From an uncultured Collinsella sp. (GTDB lineage Bacteria > Actinomycetota > Coriobacteriia > Coriobacteriales > Coriobacteriaceae): a stretch of DNA of 64,000 nt. The translations under genes were made by a program, and so were the position numbers. Of the stretch, positions 1 to 7,809 are shown one piece after another (the stretch's first letter is position 1; every line of letters begins with the position of its first letter). The notes beneath the pieces were generated by a model. The model did no database searches. It was not told the DNA's origin and worked only from the letters and a program-made list of their open reading frames with translations. The stretch spans positions 210,020-274,019 of the forward strand of contig UQMD01000001.1 of the NCBI GenBank assembly GCA_900542155.1. The letters are read 5' to 3'.

Positions 1-675
1 CTGGGCGCCCTTGCGGCTAGCATGGCGGACAACCATCGCATTGGCTACCACGCGTCGGTCTTTGCGTCGGGCGCGCTTAGCGAGATCAACGCCTTTGCCA
101 TCGGCGCCTCGCTGCTCGACCCTCGCGCGCAGGTAATCCTCACCTGGGGCGATGTACCCGCCGGCGGTCTTGCCGAGGCCATGTGCCGCGAAGGCGTGAG
201 TGTTATGACCGGTGTCGACATGTCCAAGTCGCTGGAGGACCCCACGGCCTACGGACTCCACCGCCTGGTCGATGGCAAGGTCGTCGGCATCGCCATGCCG
301 GTATGGAACTGGGGCCGTTACTACGAGCTTATCGTGCGAAGCCTGCTGCATGGCACCTGGGATGAGACCAGTGACAACAGCCAGGTTCGCGCCGTCAACT
401 ACTGGTATGGTATGAGCTCGGGCGTTATCGACATTCGCTACGCTCCGGGCCTGCCCTATCAGACGCGCAAGCTTGTTCAGCTACTGCGCAATGGCATCGT
501 CGAGGGCTCCATCAATCCATTTGGCGGCGAGCTCCATAGCCAAGACGGCGTGGTGCAGATCGAGGGCTTTCCCCCACTGCCGAGCACGCAAATCGTCGAG
601 ATGGACTGGCTGGCCGACAACGTGGTGGGCACCATTCCGCAACTCGACGATGAGCCGAAGGTCCGCGCCCTATGA
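1..675 (+). CDS. BMP-family ABC transporter substrate-binding protein, C-terminal part
   Basis: The reading frame is open to the left edge, so the gene begins outside the window and about 224 C-terminal residues are visible. The sequence resembles the second half of basic membrane protein (BMP/PnrA-like) receptors, which bind nucleosides or similar solutes for an ABC importer: an alternating alpha/beta pattern, a segment on coming back from ligand (VILTWGD), and a closing strand with NPFGGELHSQDG, like the family's PF-G-x-x-D-x-G ending. The signal peptide and lipobox would lie upstream and cannot be seen. The stop codon overlaps the start of the next gene (ATGA), so the two are translationally coupled. 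Family assignment is from motif resemblance only. Confidence 0.65.
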   Translation: MGALAASMADNHRIGYHASVFASGALSEINAFAIGASLLDPRAQVILTWGDVPAGGLAEAMCREGVSVMTGVDMSKSLEDPTAYGLHRLVDGKVVGIAMPVWNWGRYYELIVRSLLHGTWDETSDNSQVRAVNYWYGMSSGVIDIRYAPGLPYQTRKLVQLLRNGIVEGSINPFGGELHSQDGVVQIEGFPPLPSTQIVEMDWLADNVVGTIPQLDDEPKVRAL

Positions 676-1382
676 AAATCCTTGCCATAGCCGATACCGA
701 AGAGCGATGCCTGTGGGAGTGCTTTCGCAAGGAGCGCTTTGAGGACGTTGACCTGATTCTATCCGCAGGCGACCTGGATCCGGACTATCTTGAGTTTTTG
801 GTCACTGTCATCAACAAACCGCTTGTGTACGTTCGTGGCAACCACGACGACCGCTACGCGCGCCATGCACCGGGCGGGTGCATTTGTGTTGAGGACAGCG
901 TATATGTGTACCGAGGTATTCGCATTGCGGGTCTGGGCGGTTCCATGCGCTACCGCGACGGCGCGAACATGTATACCGAGCGCGAGATGGCAAAACGCAT
1001 GCGCAAGCTATCGCGAAAAATCGCACTGGTAGACGGATGCGATATTCTACTTACCCATGCACCCGTCGCAGGCATGGGCGACCTGGACGACCTGCCGCAT
1101 CGAGGATTCGAGTGCTTTAATGCGGCTCTTGAGTCTTGGGGTCCCGACTATATGATTCACGGGCATGTGCACCAAAGCTACGGCCCCAACTTTCAACGCG
1201 AGCGCCAACACCCATGCGGAACGAAGATTGTCAACGCCTGCGGCTATACCAAGATCGAAATTGACGAGGCGCGCTACCCCACGCGCGGTTGGAAGGCCGC
1301 TTGGCTCAACTCGCAAACCATGCGCCGCGAGCTCAAACGCCACGAAGCAATCGAGTCTTCAACCGCCAGAACCCCCTGGTAA
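672..1382 (+). CDS. Metallophosphoesterase (calcineurin-like)
   Basis: Predicted cytoplasmic metal-dependent phosphoesterase of 236 residues. The dinuclear-metal motifs are visible in order: D8, GD at residues 33-34, GNHD at 56-59, H129 in LLTHAP, and GHVH with H163, H165 and H167. The first motif is normally D-x-H; here it reads D-T-E (residues 8-10), so one usual metal ligand is replaced by glutamate. The start overlaps the preceding BMP gene by four bases, which points to one operon. Substrate unknown; members of this family cleave phosphodiesters or phosphoproteins. A REP-like repeat and a terminator follow it. Confidence 0.85.
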   Translation: MKILAIADTEERCLWECFRKERFEDVDLILSAGDLDPDYLEFLVTVINKPLVYVRGNHDDRYARHAPGGCICVEDSVYVYRGIRIAGLGGSMRYRDGANMYTEREMAKRMRKLSRKIALVDGCDILLTHAPVAGMGDLDDLPHRGFECFNAALESWGPDYMIHGHVHQSYGPNFQRERQHPCGTKIVNACGYTKIEIDEARYPTRGWKAAWLNSQTMRRELKRHEAIESSTARTPW

Positions 1383-1389
1383 CTGCCAA

Positions 1390-1450
1390 CAACCACCACG
1401 AAGGGGATAGGCACCTTTATGGTGGTTTTGCTGACTCGTCCGACCTGTCC
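1390..1450. repeat. GGGGACAGG-loop palindromic repeat, copy 1
   Basis: Inverted arms AACCACCA and TGGTGGTT enclose a GGGGATAGGCACC loop, followed by the tail GCTGACTCGTCCGACCTGTC. The same unit recurs at 3405-3467 with the tail, at 5112-5160 in inverted orientation, and in reduced form at 57490-57527. The loop resembles REP elements associated with REP-associated tyrosine transposases; no such transposase is in the window. Confidence 0.75.
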
Positions 1451-1496
1451 ATCACGGTGCTTGTGTAATTAACGAGAACACTCATTGTTTTGTAAG

Positions 1497-1523
1497 GACG
1501 GCGCTCACGTGCCGTCTTTTTTT
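1497..1523 (+). terminator. Rho-independent terminator
   Basis: A six-base stem GACGGC/GCCGTC with an eight-base loop is followed directly by seven T residues. It lies downstream of the metallophosphoesterase and separates it from the sigma-factor operon. Confidence 0.75.
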
Positions 1524-1614
1524 GTCAACTTATGCAGTCTCGACCGTGTTGTATGTAGAGGGACCTCGCGAGACGCCTTCCCTATATCCACCACGACCAA
1601 TTGGAGGTGACACT

Positions 1615-2175
1615 ATGCCTGCACGCCGTAACCGCAATAGCACGCTCCGATGCGATGCCGATCAGATCGAGCGGGAAGCAAAGCGCTTGGTCGACACGTA
1701 TTCCAACCTCATCCTTCGATTGTGCTATTCGGCCCTTGGATCCGCTGACGACGCTCAAGACATCTGCCAGGACACGCTGATCAAGATTCTCCAACGCACT
1801 CAACCGTTCGACTCGCTCGAACACGAACGTGCTTGGGTGATCCGAGTCGCACTGAACGCATGTCGCGATATCGGCCGTACGCACGCGAATCACCCGGTTG
1901 TCGACCTCGATTCGCTCCCCGATTTCTGCGCACCCGTAACACATACCGAGCAAGAATTCGCGCAACGCGACTGCGCCATTCTTTCCGCTGTCACGGCCCT
2001 GCCTCAAGCACAGCGCATCGCCATCTTTTTGCACTACTACGCAGGCATGAGCATCAGGGAAATCGCAGACGCCGTTCACGCGACGCCAGCTGCAACCGCC
2101 CAGCACCTTAGCCGCGGACGTGCGTCACTTCGGCTTTCCTTGAAAGGAGACCACAATGACTACGAATTCGAATGA
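1615..2175 (+). CDS. ECF-type RNA polymerase sigma factor
   Basis: A 186-residue sigma-70 family protein of the extracytoplasmic-function class. Region 2 lies at about residues 18-85, with the typical DAQDICQDTLIKIL helix that contacts core polymerase and the -10 element. Region 4 lies at about 120-175, ending in a helix-turn-helix around YYAGMSIREIADAVHATPAATAQHLSRGR. The start at 1615 was chosen because GGAGGTGA lies seven bases upstream; a TTG 93 bases earlier has no such site. The end overlaps the start of the DUF4179 gene by 20 bases, the usual layout for an ECF sigma factor with its membrane-bound partner. It probably autoregulates the pair; the inducing signal cannot be read from the sequence. 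Confidence 0.92.
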   Translation: MPARRNRNSTLRCDADQIEREAKRLVDTYSNLILRLCYSALGSADDAQDICQDTLIKILQRTQPFDSLEHERAWVIRVALNACRDIGRTHANHPVVDLDSLPDFCAPVTHTEQEFAQRDCAILSAVTALPQAQRIAIFLHYYAGMSIREIADAVHATPAATAQHLSRGRASLRLSLKGDHNDYEFE

Positions 2176-3286
2176 CTATCGCCACGCCCTGGAGCACATT
2201 TCGTTTACCGATAATGCGAAGCAGCACATGGCAAACTCGATTGCTCAGTCCGTCGCCTCAAGCGATGCGGCGACCGCTCAAAGCAACTTTAATGGCACGC
2301 GACGCAAGCCGCGCATCGCCCGCCATCCCGTAAGAACAGTCGCTCGCATTGCCGCTGTAACGGCAGTCCTCGCTATCGTCATTGGAGGCGCTGGCACGGC
2401 TATGGCAACAGGCGTCCTGCCGCTTCCTTCTGACATGCTTTCCGACATCTTTGACGGACCTGCTTCTCAAACCGAGATCATCGACCGTATTGGCCGGCCC
2501 GTCGGTGCTAGCTGCTCCAACAACGGAGTCACCGTGACCGCCGACGCCATCATGGGCGACAAGGATATGGTTACCATCGCCTATACGCTTACGTTCGACG
2601 ATCCCGCTGCCCTGAAAAAGCTTTCCGAGCCGGGCGAGAACGGAACTATCGCCGGAAGTGTCGATGGAAACGTATACGTTGATGGCGAGCATGGCGGCCA
2701 AGGCCAATCATGGCTCATTGACAAGAACCCCAATGACTCCAGCATTCAATACTTTGCACAGTTCAGCGTTGAATCACCCGGCCTTATGGGCAGGACCGTC
2801 CGCACGCATATCAACTCTCTCGTTGTGCCACGTGCTGGCAAAGAGCTTCCCGAGTATAAGAAAATACTTACGGGCCCATGGGATCTTAAGTTCCAACTGA
2901 ATTACGAAGATACATCCGTTACGATTCCCGCGCCCAAATCGGTCAACTTTAACGGCACCAAGGCGACGATTCAAGAGGCCACCGTATCCTGCGTTGGCGT
3001 TTCAGTCCGCTACAACATAGATCGTTCCATCGAACACGACAACAACAGCGGCAAGATGTCTCAAAACATGGAGGAGTCTATGGATGCCGTTGGCAACATA
3101 CCCCTCATCGTGACGTTCAAAGACGGTCATGTTGAGGACGCAACCAGCCACAGCGGCTATTTCGCAAATAAACTGGATAACGGCACCACTGATGTCCACA
3201 AGACCTGGCCGTTCTCGCAAGTTTGTGACACAGACAAGATTGCAAGCGTACAAATTGGCGATACGGTCATTCCCATGAATTCGTAA
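2156..3286 (+). CDS. DUF4179-type membrane protein, likely anti-sigma factor
   Basis: A 376-residue protein with a cytoplasmic N-terminus of about 60 residues, one membrane segment (about 62-86, rich in A, I, V and G), and a large extracytoplasmic domain. The first part after the membrane matches DUF4179: a beta-rich module starting near residue 115 with VTVTADAIMGDKDMVTIAYTL. The start has AAGGAGA upstream and lies inside the sigma gene, so the two are translationally coupled. Proteins of this type beside ECF sigma factors are usually thought to bind the sigma factor and sense envelope stress. The anti-sigma role is inferred from context; no ZAS zinc motif is visible in the N-terminus. Confidence 0.82.
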   Translation: MTTNSNDYRHALEHISFTDNAKQHMANSIAQSVASSDAATAQSNFNGTRRKPRIARHPVRTVARIAAVTAVLAIVIGGAGTAMATGVLPLPSDMLSDIFDGPASQTEIIDRIGRPVGASCSNNGVTVTADAIMGDKDMVTIAYTLTFDDPAALKKLSEPGENGTIAGSVDGNVYVDGEHGGQGQSWLIDKNPNDSSIQYFAQFSVESPGLMGRTVRTHINSLVVPRAGKELPEYKKILTGPWDLKFQLNYEDTSVTIPAPKSVNFNGTKATIQEATVSCVGVSVRYNIDRSIEHDNNSGKMSQNMEESMDAVGNIPLIVTFKDGHVEDATSHSGYFANKLDNGTTDVHKTWPFSQVCDTDKIASVQIGDTVIPMNS

Positions 3287-3404
3287 CGCTACGCGGCTCG
3301 TATATGCACCCGGTTCCGCACTTCGCGTCTAAAGATGCGCTGTCATCGAGCAGCGTGAGCGCAAGGCCGCCCGTATGGTCGGCTGGGAACACCTCGTTGC
3401 GCTA

Positions 3405-3467
3405 AAAACCACCACGAAGGGGACAGGCACCTTTGTGGTGGTTTTGCTGACTCGTCCGACCTGTCCC
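3405..3467. repeat. GGGGACAGG-loop palindromic repeat, copy 2
   Basis: AAACCACCAC and GTGGTGGTTT arms enclose GAAGGGGACAGGCACCTTT, followed by the same GCTGACTCGTCCGACCTGTC tail as at 1390-1450. The match includes the tail outside the palindrome, so the mobile unit is about 60 bases. Confidence 0.8.
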
Positions 3468-3474
3468 AACGGTT

Positions 3475-3533
3475 TGTCTCAATCTGTAACAGGTAGGGCC
3501 CAAATAATCGGTTAGCTGTTACAGATCGAGACA
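3475..3533. repeat. TCTGTAACA palindromic repeat, copy 1
   Basis: Terminal arms TGTCTCAATCTGTAACAG (3475-3492) and CTGTTACAGATCGAGACA (3516-3533) are inverted copies with one difference. The 23-base centre is unrelated to that of other copies. The same terminal arms occur at 3556-3612 and three times at 10103-10319. This looks like a miniature palindromic element of about 57-59 bases. Confidence 0.8.
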
Positions 3534-3555
3534 GACCACGGATGCTCAGCCGAAA

Positions 3556-3612
3556 ATCTCAATCTGTAACAGGTAGGAACGATTTTGCCCCTTAGATGTT
3601 ACAGATTGAGAT
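3556..3612. repeat. TCTGTAACA palindromic repeat, copy 2
   Basis: Arms ATCTCAATCTGTAACA (3556-3571) and TGTTACAGATTGAGAT (3597-3612) are perfect inverted copies. It sits 22 bases after copy 1 and directly behind the leuB remnant. The 3287-3637 gap holds this repeat, copy 1, the GGGGACAGG unit and no convincing gene. Confidence 0.8.
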
Positions 3613-3637
3613 ATTTGACAGCTTGAATCGGCATCGC

Positions 3638-4275
3638 CTACAGCGCGGCGACGACCTTGTCGCCCATCGTCGTGGTGCCGAGGATCTTATCTGCCGGGGT
3701 GTTGACATCGGCGATGTCACGGGTGCGCCAGCCCTCGTCGAGCACGCGCGCCACGGCGCTCTCGATCCACGCGGCTTGCTCGCCCATGTCGAGCGCGTAG
3801 GTCAGCAGCATCGCCACCGACAAGATTTGAGCCAGCGGATTGGCCACGCCGAGCCCCGCGATGTCAGGAGCGCTGCCAGCGCTCGGCCCAAACAGCGATA
3901 CGCCATCATCCAGCGAGGCAGAGGCAAGCATACCGAGCGATCCGGTAATCTGAGCCGCCTCATCGGACAGGATGTCGCCGAACATGTTCTCCGTCACCAC
4001 GACGTCAAAGTCTGCCGGTCGACTGATGAGCTGCATGGCGGCGTTGTCGACGAGCAGGTCCTCAAGCTCCACGTCGGAGTACTCCTCGTCTTGCACGCGA
4101 TGCACGATCTCGCGCCACATGCGGCTCGTCTCCAGCACGTTGCGCTTATCAACGCTCGTCACCTTGCCGCGACGTTTGCGCGCCGCCTCAAATGCCTGGC
4201 GCGCAATGCGCTCAATCTCGTACTCGCGATACTCCATCACGTCGACCGCACGCTGACCGGCCGCACCCGCAGCGC
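3638..4275 (-). pseudogene. leuB: 3-isopropylmalate dehydrogenase remnant (C-terminal part)
   Basis: The frame encodes roughly the last 210 residues of a LeuB-type dehydrogenase (intact enzymes are about 350-360). Conserved stretches are clear: RRGKVTSVDKRNVLETSRMW, VTENMFGDILSDEAAQITGS, and GSAPDIAGLGVANPLAQILS with the NAD-site signature. The N-terminal third, including part of the substrate site, is absent. Upstream it runs without a start into a leuA remnant in a different frame, so it cannot be expressed as an enzyme. LeuB oxidises 3-isopropylmalate in leucine biosynthesis. The junction with leuA is near 4255-4285; I cannot fix it to the base. The frame itself remains free of stops, so the deletion may be fairly recent. 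Confidence 0.85.
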
Positions 4276-4844
4276 CCGCGCAGGTCACGGATGCGGGCGC
4301 CAAAGTCCCACGGCATGTTGTAGCCCATCGTATCGGGGATGTTCACGACCGTGGCACCGGCCTTTACGGCCGCCTCGATAATGCGCACCAGAAACTCCTG
4401 ATCGGAGCGGCCGGCATCCTCGGCATAAAACTCAACATCGTCAACGAACTTGCGAGCATGTTTGACGGCATGGATCGCTCAATCAATTGCCCTTTCCTCA
4501 GTCATATGGAGCTTGTCGCGCAGGTGACTGGTGCTCACACCCAGCCCTGTATGGATACGGGGCCTCTGGGCCGTTTTGAGCGCCTCTGCAGCCACTTCGA
4601 TATCCCTGTCGACAGCGCGCGTCAGGCCGCATACCGTGCATCGGTCGCCCGCAATCTTGCCAATCTCCTGTACGGAGCGAAAGTCACCAGGACTCGAGAT
4701 GGGAAAGCCCGCCTCGATAACGTCCACGTTCATGCGCACCAGCTGGCGGGCGATGAAGAGCTTTTCCTCGGTATTCATGCTGGCGCCCGGCGACTGCTCA
4801 CCGTCGCACAGGGTGGCGTCAAAGATTGTGATTTTGCGGCTTAT
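4276..4844 (-). pseudogene. leuA: 2-isopropylmalate synthase remnant (N-terminal part, start lost)
   Basis: Reading leftward from 4844, the frame gives the LeuA N-terminus: ISRKITIFDATLCDGEQSPG, then MNTEEKLFIARQLVRMNVDV, and later GATVVNIPDTMGYNMPWDFG. Four lesions are visible. The codon placed five bases after a good AGGAGG site is ATA where ATG is expected. The catalytic motif DTTLRDGEQ reads DATLCDGEQ, with the active-site arginine changed to cysteine. A TGA stop lies at 4479-4481 together with extra bases. The gene then breaks off around 4280 and joins leuB out of frame, so the rest of leuA and any leuC or leuD between them are gone. The enzyme would have made 2-isopropylmalate from acetyl-CoA and 2-oxoisovalerate. 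Confidence 0.88.
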
Positions 4845-4904
4845 ATGTTCCTCCTGATTGACCGTTTTATGACAGATGGCTTTCAGGAGAGAGAAGGCCT
4901 AGAG

Positions 4905-4968
4905 ATAGAAAAATACCCGTGTCGCTCATCACGCCTGAAAGCGGCAGACGATAGCGCACCCGGGTACA
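4905..4968 (-). terminator. Attenuator terminator of the leucine leader
   Basis: On the minus strand ACCCG and CGGGT close a long imperfect stem (GTGCGCTATCGTCTGCC against GGCGTGATGAGCGAC) that ends in five T residues. It lies between the leader peptide stop (4996) and the leuA ribosome-binding site, the position of a transcription attenuator. It appears intact although the genes it controlled are not. Confidence 0.75.
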
Positions 4969-4995
4969 ACAAATCGTTATAGCGAGATTACAACC

Positions 4996-5055
4996 CTAGC
5001 GCGCTATCCAATCTAGTAGCGCTAGGCCTAGGAGCTGTTGCGTGTTCTTAAACAT
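4996..5055 (-). CDS. leuL: Leucine operon leader peptide
   Basis: A 19-codon frame encodes MFKNTQQLLGLALLDWIAR and stops at TAG. Five of its residues are leucine, encoded CTC CTA, CTA, CTA CTA, so four of the five use the rare codon CUA, as in the classical leu leader of enterobacteria. AAGGGAG lies five to six bases before the ATG, and a weak promoter (TTGTGT, 17 bases, TAGTAC) lies further upstream. Ribosome stalling at the CUA codons under leucine starvation would free the downstream attenuator. It is followed by the attenuator hairpin and then the broken leuA and leuB. Function is inferred from codon content and position; such peptides are rarely annotated. Confidence 0.82.
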   Translation of the reverse strand: MFKNTQQLLGLALLDWIAR

Positions 5056-5111
5056 GTTGGGCTCCCTTCGGCCTCGGGTAGTACTACATCGCGCTAAAGT
5101 ACAACACAAGT

Positions 5112-5160
5112 AAAACCACCACAAGGGTGCCTGTCCCCTTCGTGGTGGTTTCGTTGACTC
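5112..5160. repeat. GGGGACAGG-loop palindromic repeat, copy 3 (inverted)
   Basis: AAACCACCAC and GTGGTGGTTT arms enclose AAGGGTGCCTGTCCCCTTC, the reverse complement of the loop in copies 1 and 2. It lies directly upstream of the leu leader promoter. Confidence 0.75.
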
Positions 5161-5166
5161 AAAAGC

Positions 5167-5205
5167 AAGAGACCCGGTCCTGCACGAGGCAGAACCGGGT
5201 CTCTT
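5167..5205 (-). terminator. Terminator after rplA
   Basis: Perfect 12-base arms AAGAGACCCGGT and ACCGGGTCTCTT with a 15-base loop lie 36 bases past the rplA stop. The minus-strand continuation is GCTTTT. It ends the rplK-rplA transcript. Confidence 0.8.
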
Positions 5206-5241
5206 TAGCAATGCTTGCTTTGCTCAGGCAGTAACTGTTAG

Positions 5242-5949
5242 TTACTCAGCCAGGAAGTCGCGCTGGATAGCGGGATCGACCTTGACGCCAGGGCCCATGG
5301 TGGAAGACACGGAGATGGACTTGACGTACTTGCCCTTAGCAGAAGAGGGCTTGACGCGCAGGATCTCGGTGTACAGGGCAGCGTAGTTCTCGACGAGCTG
5401 CTGCTCAGAGAAGGACTTCTTGCCCAGGGGCACGTGGCAGATGCCGTAGCGGTCGGCGCGGTACTCAACGCGGCCAGCCTTGAGCTCGGAGACCATCTTG
5501 GCGACGTCCATGGTCACGGTGCCGAGCTTGGGGTTCGGCATGAGGCCACGGGGACCAAGGATCTTACCGATGCGGCCAACCTTGGCCATCATGTTCGGCG
5601 TAGCGATAGCGGCGTCGAAGTTGATCTCGCCCTTCTGAATCTGGGCGACAAGCTCGTCGGAACCGATGATGTCGGCGCCGGCAGCCTCAGCCTCGCGGGC
5701 CTTCTCGCCCTCGGCGAAGACGGCAACACGAACGGTCTTGCCGGTGCCGTGGGGCAGGGAGATGGAACCACGGATGTTCTGGTCAGCCTTACGAGTATCG
5801 ATGCCCAGACGGAAGTGGGCCTCGACGGTCTCGTCGAACTTGGCGGTGTCGAGCTCCTTGATGAGCTTGGCAGCCTGAAGGGGGGTGTAGAGCGTGGCGC
5901 GGTCGATCTTCTCGGCAGCGGCGTTATAGCTCTTACCATGCTTAGCCAT
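5242..5949 (-). CDS. rplA: 50S ribosomal protein L1
   Basis: A 235-residue L1 protein, the usual length. It forms the L1 stalk of the large subunit and in many bacteria represses its own operon by binding the mRNA. Recognisable stretches are MAKHGKSYNAAAEKIDR at the N-terminus and GPRGLMPNPKLGTVT in the central domain, followed by GRVEYRADRYGICHVPLGK. The start at 5949 was preferred over an ATG six bases earlier because AGGAGG then lies eight bases upstream rather than two. It follows rplK after about 117 bases and ends before a strong terminator. Confidence 0.98.
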   Translation of the reverse strand: MAKHGKSYNAAAEKIDRATLYTPLQAAKLIKELDTAKFDETVEAHFRLGIDTRKADQNIRGSISLPHGTGKTVRVAVFAEGEKAREAEAAGADIIGSDELVAQIQKGEINFDAAIATPNMMAKVGRIGKILGPRGLMPNPKLGTVTMDVAKMVSELKAGRVEYRADRYGICHVPLGKKSFSEQQLVENYAALYTEILRVKPSSAKGKYVKSISVSSTMGPGVKVDPAIQRDFLAE

Positions 5950-6066
5950 GTGCATTACCTCCTGTGGTCAAACGGGCGTGAGCCCTCCCACATCGTATCG
6001 TGTGCCCTATTGCACACATATAACGCGCGCCCCGGTCGGAGCACGCGTCATTACCTAAAGAAATCG

Positions 6067-6495
6067 CTACTCAGCGATGGTGACGCCCATGGAACGGGCG
6101 GTACCGGCGATGATCTTCTTGGCGGCGTCAATGTCGTTGGCATTGAGGTCCGGCATCTTGATCTCGGCGATCTTGGTGAGCTGCTCCTGGGAAAGCTGAC
6201 CAACCTTGTCGGCCTGGGGCTTAGCGGAACCAGACTTGAGGTTCAGCTCCTTCTTGATGAGATGAGCCGCCGGCGGGGTCTTGGTGATGAAGGAGAAGGA
6301 CTTGTCCTCGTAGACAGAGATCTCAACGGGGATGATGTCGCCCTTCTTGTCCTGCGTCTCGGCGTTAAAGGCCTGGCAGAACTGCATGATGTTCACGCCA
6401 GCAGCGCCCAGGGCGGGGCCGACGGGAGGAGCGGGGTTAGCTGCACCAGCAGGAATCTGGAGCTTAATGACGTTGGCAACCTTCTTCTCAGCCAT
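6067..6495 (-). CDS. rplK: 50S ribosomal protein L11
   Basis: A 142-residue L11 protein with the canonical N-terminus KKVANVIKLQIPAGAANPAPPVGPALG and the C-terminal rRNA-binding domain (KSGSAKPQADKVG, KIAGTARSMGV). It binds the GTPase-associated region of 23S rRNA and is needed for RelA-type stringent signalling. The start at 6495 follows AAAGGA by six bases; an in-frame ATG six bases upstream would overlap that site. It belongs to the run secE-nusG-rplK-rplA on the minus strand, the common bacterial order. Confidence 0.98.
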   Translation of the reverse strand: MAEKKVANVIKLQIPAGAANPAPPVGPALGAAGVNIMQFCQAFNAETQDKKGDIIPVEISVYEDKSFSFITKTPPAAHLIKKELNLKSGSAKPQADKVGQLSQEQLTKIAEIKMPDLNANDIDAAKKIIAGTARSMGVTIAE

Positions 6496-6615
6496 GGTCA
6501 TTCCTTTCGAATCACGAGTGTGAAGTACTTGCTATATCGTAAGCACGCACGTGTTAGAAGCACTCCTGAGATGAGCAGTCACAGAAGAAGCACGCTCGCG
6601 CGAACGGACGAAAAC

Positions 6616-7152
6616 TTAAGCGATGACAGCGACCTGGTTAAAGTCGAGCTCGACCGGCGTCTCGCGGCCAAAGATCATCAGCGTGACCTTGAGCTTGCCA
6701 GCCTCGGTGTTAACCTCGGAGACCTTGCCATCAAAGTCGGTAAGCGGGCCATCGGTGACGCGGACGGACGTGCCGACCTGAATATCGACCGAGGTGCGCT
6801 TGGGCGAATCGCCCTTACCGGGACGACGAGTCATCTTGTTGTACTCGTCGCGGGAAAGCGGAGCGGGCTTGCCGTTGCCGCCCAGGAAACCGGTGACGCC
6901 AGGCGTGTTGCGAACGCACGTCCAAGCATCGTCATCCATCTCCATGCGGACCAGGACATAACCCGGGAAGATCTTAGAATCCTTGGTCTCGCGCTTGCCA
7001 CCCTCTTTAATCTCGGTGACGCGCTCCATAGGAATCTCGATATCAAAGATACGGTCCTGCATGCCCATGGTCTCGATGCGATGCTCGAGATCGGACTTAA
7101 CGCGGTTCTCGTATCCAGAGTAAGTGTGAACGACGTACCAACGCTTAGACAT
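6616..7152 (-). CDS. nusG: Transcription termination/antitermination factor NusG
   Basis: A 178-residue NusG with the N-terminal NGN domain (RWYVVHTYSGYENRVKSDLE) that contacts RNA polymerase, and a C-terminal KOW domain (VGTSVRVTDGPLTDFDGKVSEV) that reaches ribosomal protein S10 or Rho. The PGYVLVRM segment and the TPGVTGFLG segment are typical. The start has GAGGGGC upstream and lies three bases after the secE stop. It couples transcription with translation and modulates pausing. Confidence 0.98.
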   Translation of the reverse strand: MSKRWYVVHTYSGYENRVKSDLEHRIETMGMQDRIFDIEIPMERVTEIKEGGKRETKDSKIFPGYVLVRMEMDDDAWTCVRNTPGVTGFLGGNGKPAPLSRDEYNKMTRRPGKGDSPKRTSVDIQVGTSVRVTDGPLTDFDGKVSEVNTEAGKLKVTLMIFGRETPVELDFNQVAVIA

Positions 7153-7155
7153 GGT

Positions 7156-7494
7156 TTAGCCCCTCAATCCAGAGAACAGAGCAAGAGCCTCGCCAAAGCC
7201 AGCATCGAGCAGAGCGATGACGACGCCGACGACGATCAGAGAAGCGCAAACGACGACAGAGTAGTTCACGAGCTCCTTCTTATCGGGCCACGTGACACGC
7301 TTCATCTCGGACTTGACCGAAGCGAAATACTTCTTGGTGCGGGCGAAGAAACCAGGCTTCTCGTTCTTCTTGGACTTCGCAGCCTTCTCGTTCTTCTTGG
7401 CAACGGCCTTCTTGGCCTCAACCTTGGAGTTGGCGGCAGCGTTATTGGCAGGCGCCTGCTGCTGTGCCTTCTTCTTGTTCTTCTTGTTGGCCAT
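7156..7494 (-). CDS. secE: Preprotein translocase subunit SecE
   Basis: A 112-residue protein. The first half is a lysine- and alanine-rich tail; the second half is the conserved SecE domain, with FASVKSEMKRVTWPDKKELV followed by one membrane helix (about residues 80-103). SecE clamps SecY in the Sec translocon. The long charged N-terminal extension is common in Actinomycetota. The start has GAGGTAA upstream, and nusG follows after three bases. Confidence 0.97.
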   Translation of the reverse strand: MANKKNKKKAQQQAPANNAAANSKVEAKKAVAKKNEKAAKSKKNEKPGFFARTKKYFASVKSEMKRVTWPDKKELVNYSVVVCASLIVVGVVIALLDAGFGEALALFSGLRG

Positions 7495-7570
7495 TTGGGT
7501 TACCTCCGCGCAATGCGCTTATACATGAGTAAACCGTAAGCCCCCAATTGGGAGCTTACGGAATAATGAC

Positions 7571-7646
7571 TGGCACGCCAGGAAGGACTCGAACCCTCAA
7601 CACTCGGTTTTGGAGACCGATGCTCTACCAATTGAACTACTGGCGT
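7571..7646 (-). tRNA. tRNA-Trp(CCA)
   Basis: A 76-base cloverleaf with encoded CCA: acceptor ACGCCAG/CTGGCGT, T-loop GGTTCGAGTCC, and anticodon loop CTCCAAA giving CCA. It lies between rpmG and secE on the minus strand, as in many bacteria. Confidence 0.96.
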
Positions 7647-7659
7647 ATATGACTAGAGA

Positions 7660-7809
7660 CTAGCGAGTCTCTTTGTGCAACGTGTGGTGACGGCACCAGG
7701 GGCAATACTTCTTGATCTCCATACGATCAGGCATGTTCGACTTGTTCTTGGTGGTCGTATAGTTGCGGCGCTTGCACTCAGTGCACGCAAGAGTAACTAG
7801 AGTACGCAT
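7660..7809 (-). CDS. rpmG: 50S ribosomal protein L33
   Basis: A 49-residue zinc-type L33 with both CxxC pairs: ACTECKRRNY near the N-terminus and KYCPWCRHHTLHKETR at the C-terminus. Four cysteines identify the zinc-binding (C+) form rather than the cysteine-free paralogue. It sits near the exit-site face of the large subunit. AAAGGTTCAGGATAA precedes the ATG. It lies between tuf and tRNA-Trp in the conserved order. Confidence 0.97.
   Translation of the reverse strand: MRTLVTLACTECKRRNYTTTKNKSNMPDRMEIKKYCPWCRHHTLHKETR

Noticed and set aside
3310..3410. A possible coding fragment ending just before the second GGGGACAGG repeat
   Set aside because: A short frame reads like a helical protein tail, but it is too short, has no start and cannot be tied to a family.
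5434..7539. A 701-codon open frame on the plus strand across rplA, rplK and nusG
   Set aside because: It is antisense to three certain genes, has a biased Leu/Gly/Asp translation typical of the complement of GC-rich coding DNA, and has no ribosome-binding site or family match.
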